DNA from: Phyllostachys edulis
Taxonomy: Eukaryota > Streptophyta > Magnoliopsida > Poales > Poaceae
Reading direction: 5' to 3'
Length of the DNA stretch: 64,000 nucleotides
Assembly (NCBI GenBank): GCA_036346405.1
Contig: CM070568.1
Location: forward strand, 1,761,674 to 1,825,673
Part shown: positions 24,101-34,234 of the stretch, in pieces
Numbering within the stretch: the stretch's first letter is position 1
Layout: every line of letters begins with the position of its first letter
Made by a program: the position numbers and the translations under genes
The notes under the pieces: generated by a model
Database searches by the model: none
What the model saw: the letters and a program-made list of their open reading frames with translations, nothing else
Told to the model about the DNA's origin: nothing

Positions 24101-25061
24101 GCAAAGGCCACTCGAGTTAGATGTTGATTTTGGGTTTTCGAAATGTTTTCAAATGCTTTTGGGATTTTATCCCATGGGTTTGGGCGAGGAGCCTAATGTC
24201 GAGGGTATCCTTCACCAACTTGTTGATGAATGTTATCCAACTGAAAAATTGCTTTGTTAAAATGAATTTTAGTTATTAAAGACATGCTTTGGAAACTTAG
24301 TAACGGTATTTGAAAGAAAATTGGCTTTTGTGCAAATTAACCATATTATGCTATCCTTTGATTGTTCATATATGCATGTCATTTTGCTAACCCACGGGTG
24401 TAACTTGCGAGCATGGTTGTTGTGCTCACTCTTGCTCATTACAATCTTTGCCAGGAGAAGACCTTGGTAGTGATGAAGACCTAAGCGAGTAGGTTGTGCC
24501 TTCGGTCATTTGCACTGTGGTGTCTTGATGGACCACAATGGCCTTTGTTCTTTTACTCTTTTGGATATATGTGTTTGGCCCAAGGCCACCTTGTAAACAA
24601 CTCTGTAGATATTTTGCTTTAATAAAGATGCGTTCTGGATGTCACCACCATTGTATTATTTTTGTGAAGAGCTAGCCATGATCCTTGGGACTAGCTCGGG
24701 ATTCACAGGGAACCCTGGAGCAAGCTCGGACCTCTATGTCCTCACAATGGGATGAACGTGTGAGGTTCTGAGGTGGTCTCGGACCTCCATGACCTCCTCT
24801 GGTGGGTCGTGGGTGGTCTTGGGGTGCCCTCAGACCTCCTCGTTTTTCTTTGACTGTGGCCGTGGCAGGTCCGTGGGTGCTCCCTGGCTCCAAGACCCTC
24901 TCGGGTCATGTTCTCCTGGACCTCTAGGAGGTCCTGCAGGACCTCCTGGGAGGTCTTGGTGGACTATCCGAGAGGTCCTTTGTGGACCTCCTGGGAGGTC
25001 CTGATGGACTTTCCAGAGGTCTTGGAGGACCTCTCGGGTGCCCTAGAGTTGGGTCGTCACA
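21189..25061 (+). repeat. 3' LTR of element A
   Basis: Begins TGTAACATCCCCGATT and ends GGGTCGTCACA, 3873 bp. It holds GACCTCC-type heptamers at 21360-22270 and inverted GGAGGTC/GACCTCC pairs at 24780-25040. A candidate TATA-like TTTATAAG is near 22291. The exon-like acidic modules lie at 23115-24490. Sequence identity with the element B LTR is limited to these motifs, so these are different families with a shared plan. Confidence 0.93.
23115..24490 (+). other. Exon-like acidic mini-frame with GC-AG intron in element A 3' LTR
   Basis: After TCTTACCCGTAG, the block 23115-23177 reads CEDSRESESSEEEDSQDSEQ and ends CAAG|GCAAGT, a GC-type donor at 23178. About 1.28 kb later CTTTGCCAG precedes 24453, where the frame continues EDLGSDEDLSE to TAG 24488-24490 in the same phase as in element B. 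A further donor GGGTAAGT lies upstream at about 22741. Serine- and acid-rich composition is shared with element B although the bases differ. Expression is not shown. Confidence 0.45.
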
Positions 25062-26531
25062 ACAGTAGAGGCAATGCCGTCTGCGTCGTCGGTCGTCCCC
25101 CCATTGGGAACTTCGACCGGCGAGCATCCCGCCTCATGGCCTCCAAGACCTCCTCTTGCAAACAAGCCAAAGCTACAACAATACCGAGATCTTTCGGTCT
25201 GTGTAAAAGTATTGCAACCCTAATGTCACTACGCAACCCATCGGTAAATTGGGTCACAAAGAACATAGCATCCCACGAGTGGTGCGCGATAAGGTTCTGC
25301 ATCAACTCGTTGAATTTCTCCACAAACTCAGCAATCGATCCAATTTGCTGAAGGCGATTAAACTGATGCAATTGTTGCAACCTCGGCAAATTCCTCCCTA
25401 TTTGCGCATCGTGTGTGGGCTTGAGTGGATTGCAGCCATAAGACTGCATTCCCCACAAAGTACATGGTCGCCACACTATCCACAGATCGGGAGGGATTAC
25501 ACACACACACGAAAGTACACCTCACTTTTCAAATCTTGTTTTTTTTTGTAGTTCGGTTTTTTGGGTAAAAACCGGCTGAAAACGGAAACGCGGGTCACGC
25601 TGAAATTATCCAGCCGAACCCCACGGCCCACACCATGCCAGTCGCCAGACACCACGTAGGCCAGTGCAAGCGCATCCTAGCCCATCAGCCCATCTTGGCG
25701 CTGGATGGCTGGACTAGAGAGCCTGGCTGTTGTGTGCTTGCTATATGCTAGTTGCTACTGCTAGCAATGTTAATTGGCAAGAGATGTAATCACGCACATG
25801 TATCAAGTGACAGCTAGCTAGGACTTTGCAAATTGGCACCGAATGACTGGATGCCTAATTGCCTGTGGACAGTGTGGAGCGTCGGGTGTGGACTGTGGTG
25901 TACTAATTACTAAGTAAGTTTAAATGTTTAATAAGGTCGCAGCTTCGTTCGCAATTTGTATTAACTTTGGTAAATATGATATTTATCGATACTGAACTGA
26001 AATAAAGTGTATTTATAGAAACTGAACTGTATTTTAAATAATACAATATTTACTGAATTAACAATACCGTATTTACCGTATACACCATATTTACCAAAAA
26101 AAAACTCCCGAATGAATAGCCCTAGCGGGGATCTACTCGCCGACTCCATAGGATCTCGAGGGAAGAGGGATAGGGTTTGCAATCCATACGTACCATTGCC
26201 CGAAGGTGACTCTGGGGTAAAATCCCATGTGGCCTTCCCCTGATTTTGATTTGTAGCGTGGCGGCCGTCAGGCCCATGACCGAAGTCACCATCCTCCTCC
26301 TTCGGATTGACTGGCACCTTGTGCTCCAGTGTAGGAAGAAGCGGGGGCAACACTGTGGGCTTGGTTGCGAGGGCAGAGTCACGGGCGATTTATCTTACTT
26401 GGCAGCGGAACTCCCCCGCCTGACCGCGTAACTCGTCCACTACCACCACCATCACCGACTTCCACTCCTTGAGCTCCACCACTAGCGTTTTGATGTTCGC
26501 CAGCGATTCCACCACTGTTTGGATAGTGGCA
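25062..26531 (-). pseudogene. Minus-strand gypsy gag relic hosting element A
   Basis: Immediately after the element A LTR, the minus strand encodes a capsid-like segment (25505 down to about 25062) with IAEFVEKFNELMQNL and FVTQFTDGLRSDIRVAI, typical of Ty3/gypsy gag. The N-terminal part lies at about 26530-26110 (IQTVVESLANIKTLVVELKE, then a proline-rich stretch). The two parts are separated by about 600 bp of unrelated sequence. It contains stops and is truncated at 25062 by element A. It shows that A inserted into an older retroelement of opposite orientation. Confidence 0.8.
25510..26105. mobile_element. Unclassified insertion splitting the minus-strand gag
   Basis: AT-rich, non-coding block between the two gag segments. 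It contains AT-rich runs (25960-26100) with repeated ATATTTA/GTATTTA-like words and a T-rich left edge (TTTTTTTTGTAG near 25541). Clear terminal repeats or target duplications were not found, so the class is unknown and the edges are approximate. Confidence 0.4.
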
Positions 26532-27284
26532 TTGTAACAGTCCAAAAATGTCTAAATACAAAAATATGTAATTTTTAAAACTTTTTATATGATTGTCTGT
26601 TGGCATCGTTTTTGCCTGCATTTTCGAGAGTTATTTGATCTGCTTCTTTTTTGCCGACGCGAGTGGAAAATTATTAAAACCCCAAAGTCACAAAATCATA
26701 AACCATAAACCCTAAATATAGAAACCGTAGAAACATATATTGTAAAAGTAGAAGAATCAGATACAAATTAAATCATCATAACAAAGTTAACAAAAAAATG
26801 TTGCCTTGTTAAATATTACTGAAGTATAAACGTTAAGGTAGGGAAATATCATTTTGAGTAACCCTTGTGCGCAGAACTGTGCACTCCTATGTGTGTGTTT
26901 CCACGAATAGACGATGTACTGTCGTGAGATTTTAGTTGAAACTTGTGCACTGCCTATTTTGCACATGGGTGTCGTATTTTCGTAGTCACGGGAAAAAGCT
27001 TGTTTTAAAAAGATTTGTGTGATTGTTTCGAGCCTCCCCGGCTTTCCATATGTTAAAATTTTAAATTTTGAGAGAAAAATGGGTTTAGTTACTTTATCCC
27101 TGTGATCTTCTCCCTATTTCATGCTATTTCCTTTCATTCCTTGCTAAAAACACCAACATACGTCAAGATCAAGGTAACAAGTATGTAAGATCAAGACAAA
27201 CCCCTGTCAAAAGCTGCCAACCCTGGATCCAATTGTCCAGACAAGACACTTAAGCGTCACCGCACGTCAGATGGGATTCAACAC

Positions 27285-27640
27285 ATGGCCACGTGTTTCG
27301 GATGTGGCAAGGTGGGGCACTTCGTGTCTCACTGCCCTGAAGGGCGAAAAAGGCAAAACAACTTGGTTGCTTTAACTATGGTGAAATGGGGCACTTCGCT
27401 AGCAATTGTCGTCTATTGGCATCAAACAAGGTCGAGGTATGTCGACGTTGTGGTGAAGAAGGATACTACATCGACCAATGCAACACCAACTGCCCCAATT
27501 GCGATGGAGACCACCTACTAGGAGATTGCCTGAGGAGCAGGGTCACTTGTTTTCTATGTGAGGGACACGATCACTGTCCCAAGGAGTGTCGTCTACACCA
27601 GACGATCACCAAGTCAGTTGAACTACAATGATGGATTCTT
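27285..27640 (+). pseudogene. Array of CCHC zinc knuckles (gag nucleocapsid-like)
   Basis: From ATG 27285 the frame reads CFGCGKVGHFVSHC (CX2CX4HX4C). After a frame change, YGEMGHFASNC, CRRCGEEGYYIDQC, CPNCDGDHLLGDC and CFLCEGHDHCPKEC follow, giving four or five knuckle-like units in about 320 bp. The second has lost its second Cys (Tyr) and others have spacing changes. Nucleocapsid knuckles bind RNA (family knowledge). A CNBP-like host origin is possible, but the LTR context favours gag. Confidence 0.6.
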
Positions 27641-28129
27641 CGCACAGCTGTAAACATCGCAACTGCCGAAGCTGACATGGAAATAGTCCTAGACCAAGAA
27701 TGCACGTAAGGCAGCTTGGACAATGTATTGGCACATGCTGTATCCCTAGACATAGTCGATGCCATAGAAGACTTGTACGATAAGTAGTTAATAAAGATGG
27801 ATCAAATGTATGGCATGTTGGTAGAGTGCTAGAAATCATGAGAATAAGTGTTTGAAAGATATCACAGCAAAACCTATGAAAAATCATTTAGATTGGATTA
27901 ATATGATGGTAGATGGGATCAACTGCGATTACAAACAATTATTGTCAATCCATCAACAAGAAATTTGTGACTATCATCAGGAAAACAGAGAACAACGACG
28001 ATGAGCCGACAAAGCAATTAAGAGCATGTTAGCAGCCTCTGCTACATATCTCTTCATCTTAATTCTATCTTCTTCTTTCTGTACTACCGAAATCTCGGGG
28101 TCGAGATTCTCCTTAAGGGGGGTAGGGTT

Positions 28130-28370
28130 TGTAACAGCCCAACAATGTCTAAATACGAAAATATGGGATTTTTATAACTTTTTATATAATTTTCTATTGC
28201 CATCGTTTTTGCCTGCATTTTCGAGAGTTATTTGATTTGCTTCTTCTTTGCCGACGCGAGTGGAAAATTATGAAAACCCTAAAGTCACAAAATCATAAAC
28301 CAAAAACCCTAAATATGGAAACCCTAGAAACGTATATTGTAAAAGTAGAGGAATCAGATACAAATTAAAT
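28130..28370 (+). repeat. 3' LTR of the gag-only element, truncated
   Basis: Begins TGTAACAGCCCAACAATG and follows 26533-26780 closely, ending abruptly at AAATTAAAT where a copy of Tat-like element sequence (28371) begins. Confidence 0.75.
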
Positions 28371-28470
28371 CTGCGGCAGGACTGCCAGGATTTGAGGAGC
28401 CACCACATTGGGTGGCGAGGATATCTCACAGATGAGTTTGACACGAGCGTCAATTTCCTCTTGTGAGAGA
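28371..28470 (-). repeat. 100-bp direct repeat, copy 1 (fragment of antisense frame)
   Basis: About 90% similar by eye to 29339-29439. On the minus strand it encodes the same segment (KLICEIS, PPNVVAPQILAVL type) as the antisense frame downstream. It abuts the BARE-like LTR start at 28471. Confidence 0.8.
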
Positions 28471-29210
28471 TGTTGGAGATATGCCCTAGAGGCAATCATG
28501 GAGATGATGATATCACATCTATGTTTATGTGTTAATTGAATAAGTGTTATTTTATTCCTTGAAAGAATCATCAGTTATAAAGATTAACAAGTATGTGACT
28601 TGTTGGTGAAACTCTTAACTTATATGATATCGTTCTAAATGAATCCCTGGTCAGATGTCAATGGTTGGAACACCAGTGACTCTATCGACCAGCACATGTA
28701 TTGATTGATGACCATGTTTCACCGATCATGGATATAGGGATATCGAATCAATAATGTGAACACATGTTAGAGAACATGGGGTTGGATTGACCCACCTTGA
28801 GACACTATTGAGATTGTTATGATTCTTTCTGTCGTTAGTTGGTCTCAAGCAATGAATACACTCTTAGGGGTTGCCAATCGCTACTCGTAATTGGGTAATT
28901 ATAAAGGTAGCTTTCGGGTATGCTATGAAACATGCGGAGAAATGTGACTAGTCGGATATGGGATTTGCCCCTCCTAACATAACAAGAGAGATGTCTCTGG
29001 GCCCCTCGTTGTGATCGGATAAAGAAAGTGCATGGACATGCCACTAGTGGTCGAATTGTTCGACCACGTGAAGTTATCCGACACTCGATCGAGAAAGTAT
29101 TGAACAGTCCATGGATGACACAACATCTCACCTGGAGTTCAACCAGACATCGTGAGGCAAAGGGAGAATACATGAGTAGGTCACTTAGTTCGATCAGTTA
29201 CGAACCAGTA
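28471..29210 (+). mobile_element. BARE/Angela-like Ty1/copia LTR fragment
   Basis: Starts TGTTGGAGATATGCCCTAGA, the hallmark 5' terminus of BARE-1/Wis/Angela (rice RIRE1) LTRs. It continues with typical LTR words such as GAGACACTATTGAGATTG and CAAGAGAGATGTCTCTGGGC. It holds only about the first 740 bp. No matching 3' terminus or copia coding sequence follows, so it is a truncated LTR. The right edge is approximate. Confidence 0.75.
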
Positions 29211-29300
29211 CCCAGTCTTAAGTTCCCATGGTCGTAAGTTCTTCTACAACCAGTACCCAGTCGTAAGTTTTTCCACGATTACAAGATCCTAAAGATGAAA

Positions 29301-30250
29301 TCAATTCTTGATTACCTTTAGGTGCTCCATCTTGTCCTCTGCGGACAGGACTGCCAGGATTTGAGGAGCCACCACATTGGGTGGTGGGGATATCTCACAA
29401 ATGAGTTTGACATGAGCGTTGATTTCTGCTTGTGAGAGATCTGCAGGAGTAAGTAAAATTTCAATAGCCAAGTTCGAAATCAACAGAAAAAAAGGCTAAG
29501 ATTGAAAATTTACTTACCCTTCTTGTAATCTCTGGTTGGGTCTTGCGGCTCCGAGTACCTCCACATGGGATGAGCCATCCTCTTCAAAGGGCTAATGCGG
29601 CGCGTGATGAAATCCTTCGCCACGTGCCATCCGGTGAGCCCCTCTTCCTTCACGTCTTTGATGGCTTGAATGCAAGAGGCGATTCGGCCAAGATCCTTGG
29701 GAGTCGAATCTCAGGAAGGAATTTTCTCGGCACCATTTCCGGCGAAAGAGAGGCTGTCTTCACTGGTCGTCTCTCAGTAGAACCACCTCTTCTTCCGTCC
29801 TGGCCACGACGACCGGGTGAACATCTGAATGTATTCCTTTGACTTCCCGTCATGGAGCTTCAGACTACAGCTATCGGCGATTCTCGCTAGCCTGGTCATC
29901 ACGTAGAAGTACTGGAATAACTCCAAGTCGACCGAGATCCCAGGTAGGCCTCGCACAAATAAACGAACACGTCCAACATCGTGATGGAATTGGGAACGAG
30001 GTTCACTAACTCCACCCCCGAAGTGTTCGAGTACGAGTGTGAGGAAAGGGTGAGTAGATAATTGAAGGCCACACTTATAGTACGCCTGGTAGATGGGAAT
30101 CTGCTCAATCTACCCCGACGGCCAATGCTGCCCAGCAGCCTCAATTCACTTGACAAACTCCCTCTTCGGGATCATCTCGGCGACGGCCAAAGCCTTCATC
30201 TTGGCCACGTCCATCTTCGATTCGGCCTACTGGGAAGCAGCTTCGGCCAT
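29301..30250 (-). pseudogene. Antisense extra frame of a Tat-like gypsy element (PF04195-like), degenerate
   Basis: Minus-strand reading from ATG at 30250 (MAEAASQ, then a stop) shows AKMKALAVAEMIPKREFVK. After a frame change comes GVELVNLVPNSITMLDVFVYLCEAYLG, written here only as its core LVPNSITMLDVFVYLCEAY, and then LFQYFYVMTRLARIADSC. This resembles the gypsy-type transposon domain (Pfam PF04195) found as an antisense frame in Tat-lineage gypsy elements of grasses (family knowledge, from memory). Several stops and a shift make it a pseudogene. The 3' part near 29301-29480 is separated by an intron-like gap. Confidence 0.6.
29339..29439 (-). repeat. 100-bp direct repeat, copy 2
   Basis: Second copy of 28371-28470, located within the antisense frame. 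The copies sit 968 bp apart and bracket the BARE-like LTR fragment. Confidence 0.8.
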
Positions 30251-30594
30251 TTTTTTTTCAAGAAAAGGAGATTTGGATTTGAAAAGGTCTCGAGAGGGCG
30301 TACGATTTGATCGGCGGTGAAGAATGCAATAACTCGATGAACAGTGGAAGCGATTTGGGGAAAGGTAAAAAACCCTAAGTCTCACCCACGATAAGCTTTT
30401 ATAACCGCGCGCTTGAGTTAAAGACGTGGCAACTCAACATTTGCCACCTCTTTTGGGAACCGCTCCAACAGACAGGTCTATGAGAGTCGATTGAGATTCT
30501 TTAATTTGTCTTCTCGAGAAAACCGAGTCTGTCTTTACATCTTAAGCGAAATTACCATCTTGACCAAGTCTATTTCTAGTCAAATGAAATAGCA

Positions 30595-31190
30595 GTCGGA
30601 AAGGTTTTACTTCCGATTACAGTACTGCGACCACCTTGTGGTCATAAGATCTTCTATGACCACCTTGTAAATCGTAAGATTTCCAACACCTTTCTTGACC
30701 AAGTTTATTTCAGGTCAAATAAAATACCGATTAAAGAGCTTTTCTTTCGACCACCATTCTACGACCACCTACTGATCGTAAGATCATCCACGGCTCCTTT
30801 TCCAAGTAAGTTATTTTCACTTGAACCTGGGGGACTAGATGACGATGATCTAATAATTCTTATTTAATTATTTATCTGTAATTTTTATTATGGATAATAA
30901 TACCATCATATGGTTCTTGAGTATACCCCTTAGTATTCATAAGGGAGAAGCTGGAGGTCGTAAGTTGTTTTATGACCACCCCGTGGTCGTAAATCCTTCT
31001 ACGACTACCCATGGTCATAAGTCTTTCTACGACTAGCTCTTGGTCGTAAGTTATTCTACGACCATTCTCTAGTCGTAAGCTTTTCTACGACTATCCCCTG
31101 ATTGTAAGTCCTCATACGATCAGTCTGTGGTTGTAAGCTTTACTACGACCACCACCTGGTCGTAAGCTCTTCTACGACCAGTCCCTAGTC
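30595..31190 (+). repeat. Palindromic ~30-bp minisatellite (TGGTCGTAAG / CTTCTACGACCA)
   Basis: At 30955-31190 about eight units of roughly 30 bp each pair GGTCGTAAG with TTCTACGACC, so every unit is an imperfect hairpin. Looser units occur at 30595-30800 and near 29215-29280. The array sits between the antisense frame and the promoter-like end of a Tat-like LTR. Confidence 0.8.
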
Positions 31191-31675
31191 GATGGGGCTT
31201 ACAGACATATGGGCCTAGTCGATCAGGGAATCTTCTACACCATATCTAAAGATATGGGCAGTTAATTACATTGTTATTCTCTAGAATAATGTCATAATTT
31301 AACTCTCTCGTCTCGGTATAATCGTCATGACGGCGTAACGCGTTACTCCCACAATAATCTCCAGTAACGGCTCCATCATCTGAAGCGTTGAGACGCCCTT
31401 TAAACTGGAGAAACTGCCGCCTACTTCGAGCACTATATAAAGGATGGAATCATCAGACGGCAGAGGGAGAGTGCAATCAGGAGCAGAAGACATTACATTT
31501 GATTCTTTCTCTTGATCTGTGACCAATATACTCAATATATCCACACATGAGTAGGGTTGTTATTCTCTCCGAAGAAGGCCTGAACCTGTATAAAAATCCT
31601 TTTATCATTCTCTCTGCGTGATTTGAGTCTTGAAGACCTCCTAAATCAAACAATCGTTACGTAAGATCAGTTCTA
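30838..31675 (+). repeat. Probable LTR of a Tat/Retand-like gypsy element
   Basis: A purine run CTGGGGGACTAGA (about 30826) could be the polypurine tract. Inside are the palindromic array, a TATA box (ACTATATAAAGG, 31433-31443) and the motif CACACATGAGTAGGGTTGTT, then CCTGAACCTGTATAAA near 31580, a signature of Tat-lineage LTRs in grasses. No second copy is in the window, so this is the 3' LTR of a remnant. The exact start and end are inferred. Confidence 0.5.
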
Positions 31676-32549
31676 AAACACCAAAGTTGGAATTAAAGTT
31701 GCACCAAACAAATACAGCAGAGACAGCATGTACAGTTGGAATTAAAGTTGTGTGCATGTGAACACGAAGTCTTGGCTGAGAAGAACCGGCGGGTCAGATC
31801 ATAGCAAGCTAGATCGATTAATTAGAGGATGCTTATTGGTCCCAAAGTAATCGGAAATCCGGAAGGAAGGCAACACTACAAATTTTCAGACCAGGTTATC
31901 CCTCTTTCGGACCTGCTCGCAAATATAAAAGAGAAAGAAAGAACCTACCTGGTCCCGTACGGGGCCAAAGTGTATGGATCAATTTTATTCTCTGTAATTC
32001 AAACTCAAACCGTTGTTTCAGGCTTTGGACCTCATGTACCTGTTTCGTTTCAAAAAATAGGAAATGTTTGCAATTAGTTAAGGATCAAGAAAAAGAATCG
32101 GACACATGCTGATGAGACGATGATCGATATTCGAGGAGCTGGGGCACGTATGTATACAGAGACGTTGCAACGAACTATTTAAAGCTAGCACTAATAACGA
32201 TTAATGAAATGGACAACTACTCGATATGGTAGCTAGGCTGGTACAGGAAACCATTCATCGGGAACTAGTTGCATTGTATCAATGCCTTGTTCGATGGATG
32301 CAAGTTGGCAAGTGGAGTACATGCTTGGCATCATATCAACATATCATCGCATCACTGGGCTTAGCGGCGGATTAGAAGAAAAACAATCGGATGTACGGAT
32401 CATTAAGATTATGTTGCGGGGTAAACATGTATGTGTATATATGAGCTTTGATAAGATAAAGTAAAATCTAACCCTGTGTCCGGTGCACCCTCCAAGCCTC
32501 ACTTGGAACCTTCCAAGACTAGGCTGACTGTAGAGCTACCTCTCTCTCA
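31676..32549. other. Spacer, no gene seen
   Basis: AT-rich, with only short frames lacking recognisable domains on either strand. Confidence 0.6.
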
Positions 32550-32897
32550 GGGAAATTGCGATTTTTTTGGCAGTATTAGCACGTTTTCGCGTCATATTTA
32601 CAGAAATGGTCGTCGGCCAAAATTATTTGCAAAAATAGCGCCTTGCAAAGACGGCCACCATGCGACAGTGCCCTTCGCCTCGACACGCGCCCGCCAAGAC
32701 GGCCCGTCGGTGGTGGCCCGCCACCACGTGTCCCTCCCCGTGTTAGGGTTTCGCTAGGGTTTGGGTTTCAATTTGGTCGTGGGATTTTTAAAATATAGCA
32801 AATGAGTTCAAAAAAATTATAAAATTTTATGTGAATGCTCGTAATACAGTGTACTTTATTGTGTAATTTTTTTTACATAATTTTACTCATTCTGATT

Positions 32898-33086
32898 TTA
32901 TGTAAATGCTCCTAACACCGAATAACGACCAGACGAGTTCGGTCTATTGGGACAATCCTTCGTTGAGTGCTCAGGGGTCTTGCATATCCTAAACTTGGTT
33001 GTGCGGCTAATACTAGTACGTTGGCTCACATCCATGTTGTTCCGGAAGCGCCGCGTCTGCCGTCGCCCCTTCCCTATTGTCTTCAC
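32898..33086 (-). pseudogene. Zinc-knuckle segment, copy 1 (first Cys lost)
   Basis: Encodes FRICKTPEHSTKDCPN. The first metal-binding Cys of CX2CX4HX4C is replaced by Phe compared with copy 2 at 33110-33280. It probably derives from a transposase C-terminus; no other domain is present. Confidence 0.5.
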
Positions 33087-33109
33087 TCAGGCGGAGAAAA
33101 TATTACATT

Positions 33110-33280
33110 ACGACACTGAATAACGACTAGACGGGCTCAGTTTGTTGGGACAATCCTTCGCTGAGTGCTCAGGGGTCTTGCATATCCTACACTTGATTGT
33201 GCGGCTAATACTAGTACGTTGGCTGGCATCCATGTCGTTCCGGAAGTGCTACATCTGCCGTCGTCCCTTCCCTATTGTCT
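33110..33280 (-). pseudogene. Zinc-knuckle segment, copy 2 (knuckle intact)
   Basis: Minus-strand reading gives CRICKTPEHSAKDCPN, a full CX2CX4HX4C knuckle, in a ~165-bp segment that tandemly repeats 32905-33085. The host frame is not otherwise open for long. Confidence 0.5.
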
Positions 33281-34234
33281 TCAGGTCCTTGATCGGACCC
33301 CATTGCACCATGTCCGGCTAAAGATCCTTATAGTTCATTTTCAAGCCGTACAAGTAAAACACCGCACTCCATGTACCGAAAAGGTGTTGCATGTACATAA
33401 AATCAGAATAAGTAAAATTATGTAAAAAAAAGTTACACAACAAAGTACACCGTGTTACGAGTATTCACATAAAATTTCATAATTTTTTGAACTCATTTGC
33501 TATATTTTAAAAATCCCACGACCGCTGCCAAAACCTAAACCCTAACACGGGGGAGGGGGACACGTGGTGGGGCTGTGTGGGCCACCACACAGCGGCCGTG
33601 CGGCACAGGCGCGTGTCGAGCGAGGGGCGGCTGCCGCACGGTGGTCTTGCGCGCAGAGCGCTATTTTTGCAAATAATTTTGGCCGACGACTATTTCTGTA
33701 AGTACGACGCGAAACCACGCTAATACTGCCAAAAATTTGGGAATCGCCGTCGGTGCTAATACTGCCAAAAATTCGGAAATCGCCGCCGTGCACACACGTA
33801 CATATATACAGTTTTATTCATGCTAGCAACTTTTTCCAAGTGATCATGCATGCATCAAGCTGGCCAATTAAGCAAGAAAGATCAGCTGCCGTAGTGAAGA
33901 AGGAAAATTTCAGAAATGCAGTTTAGTACAGAAGCATCTAGTAGCTAGTACTAATCCAAATTAGTAGGCAGACGTCGATCAGTTACAATTAGCTAGAGGA
34001 GAATAATCAGTACTTGCTAGCTGGTAACGATGCACTTGCGATGATTAGGGCCGCTTAGGTTCGCAGCTTAAAAAAATGAATAGGAAAAACACACGAACAG
34101 AACAGGACTATATGTGAAAAACAGAGGATTAGAAAACACATGAACTTGGCTCTCTTTGATTAGCAGGATTTTCAAAGGAAAGTTTCCATCCACTCTCGGT
34201 GGATGTTCTCTTTCCTCAAAAATCGCAGGAATTC

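Larger units (their letters stand above)
1..25061 (+). mobile_element. Outer Ty3/gypsy chromovirus (element A), interrupted
   Basis: A long-LTR gypsy retrotransposon whose 5' end lies outside the window. The terminal 124 bases of the 5' LTR match the end of the 3' LTR (21189-25061). Between them come a primer-binding site, gag with a CCHC knuckle, protease, reverse transcriptase, RNase H, integrase and a C-terminal chromodomain-like segment, then a purine tract. This order and the chromodomain mark the Tekay/Del type of chromovirus (family knowledge). The integrase is split by element B. Stops and frameshifts in gag, protease and reverse transcriptase show that it is not autonomous as read. 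Without B it would span about 9 kb inside the window. Confidence 0.95.
26533..28371 (+). mobile_element. Non-autonomous LTR element carrying only gag zinc knuckles
   Basis: Two direct LTR copies begin TGTAACAG at 26533 and 28130 and are similar for at least 240 bp (shared TGCCTGCATTTTCGAGAG and GCCGACGCGAGTGG). The second is preceded by TCTCGGGGTCGAGATTCTCC and a purine run AAGGGGGGTAGGG, the expected position of the polypurine tract. Between them are only zinc-knuckle coding segments and no pol. The 3' LTR is cut at about 28370. The 5' LTR end and a primer-binding site could not be fixed. This matches the plan of gag-only non-autonomous elements. Confidence 0.65.
32550..33786. mobile_element. 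Foldback element, probably Mutator-like, with long inverted repeats
   Basis: Arms 32550-32890 and 33390-33786 are inverted copies. Shared landmarks are TTTTGGCAGTATTAGC, GGCCAAAATTATTTGCAAAA and GTGGGATTTTTAAAATATAG, each present on opposite strands. The right arm has its outer ~40 bp duplicated. The core (32900-33280) holds two direct copies of a zinc-knuckle-coding segment on the minus strand. Long inverted repeats plus a knuckle resembling the C-terminus of MULE/FAR1-type transposases suggest a Mutator-like derivative. A target duplication could not be fixed. Confidence 0.65.

Noticed and set aside
27606..27887. Minus-strand frame of 93 codons beside the zinc knuckles
   Set aside because: No recognisable domain; antisense to the gag-only element.
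30955..31190. tRNA or structured RNA gene suggested by the hairpins
   Set aside because: The hairpins are tandem minisatellite units without A/B boxes or acceptor-stem pairing.
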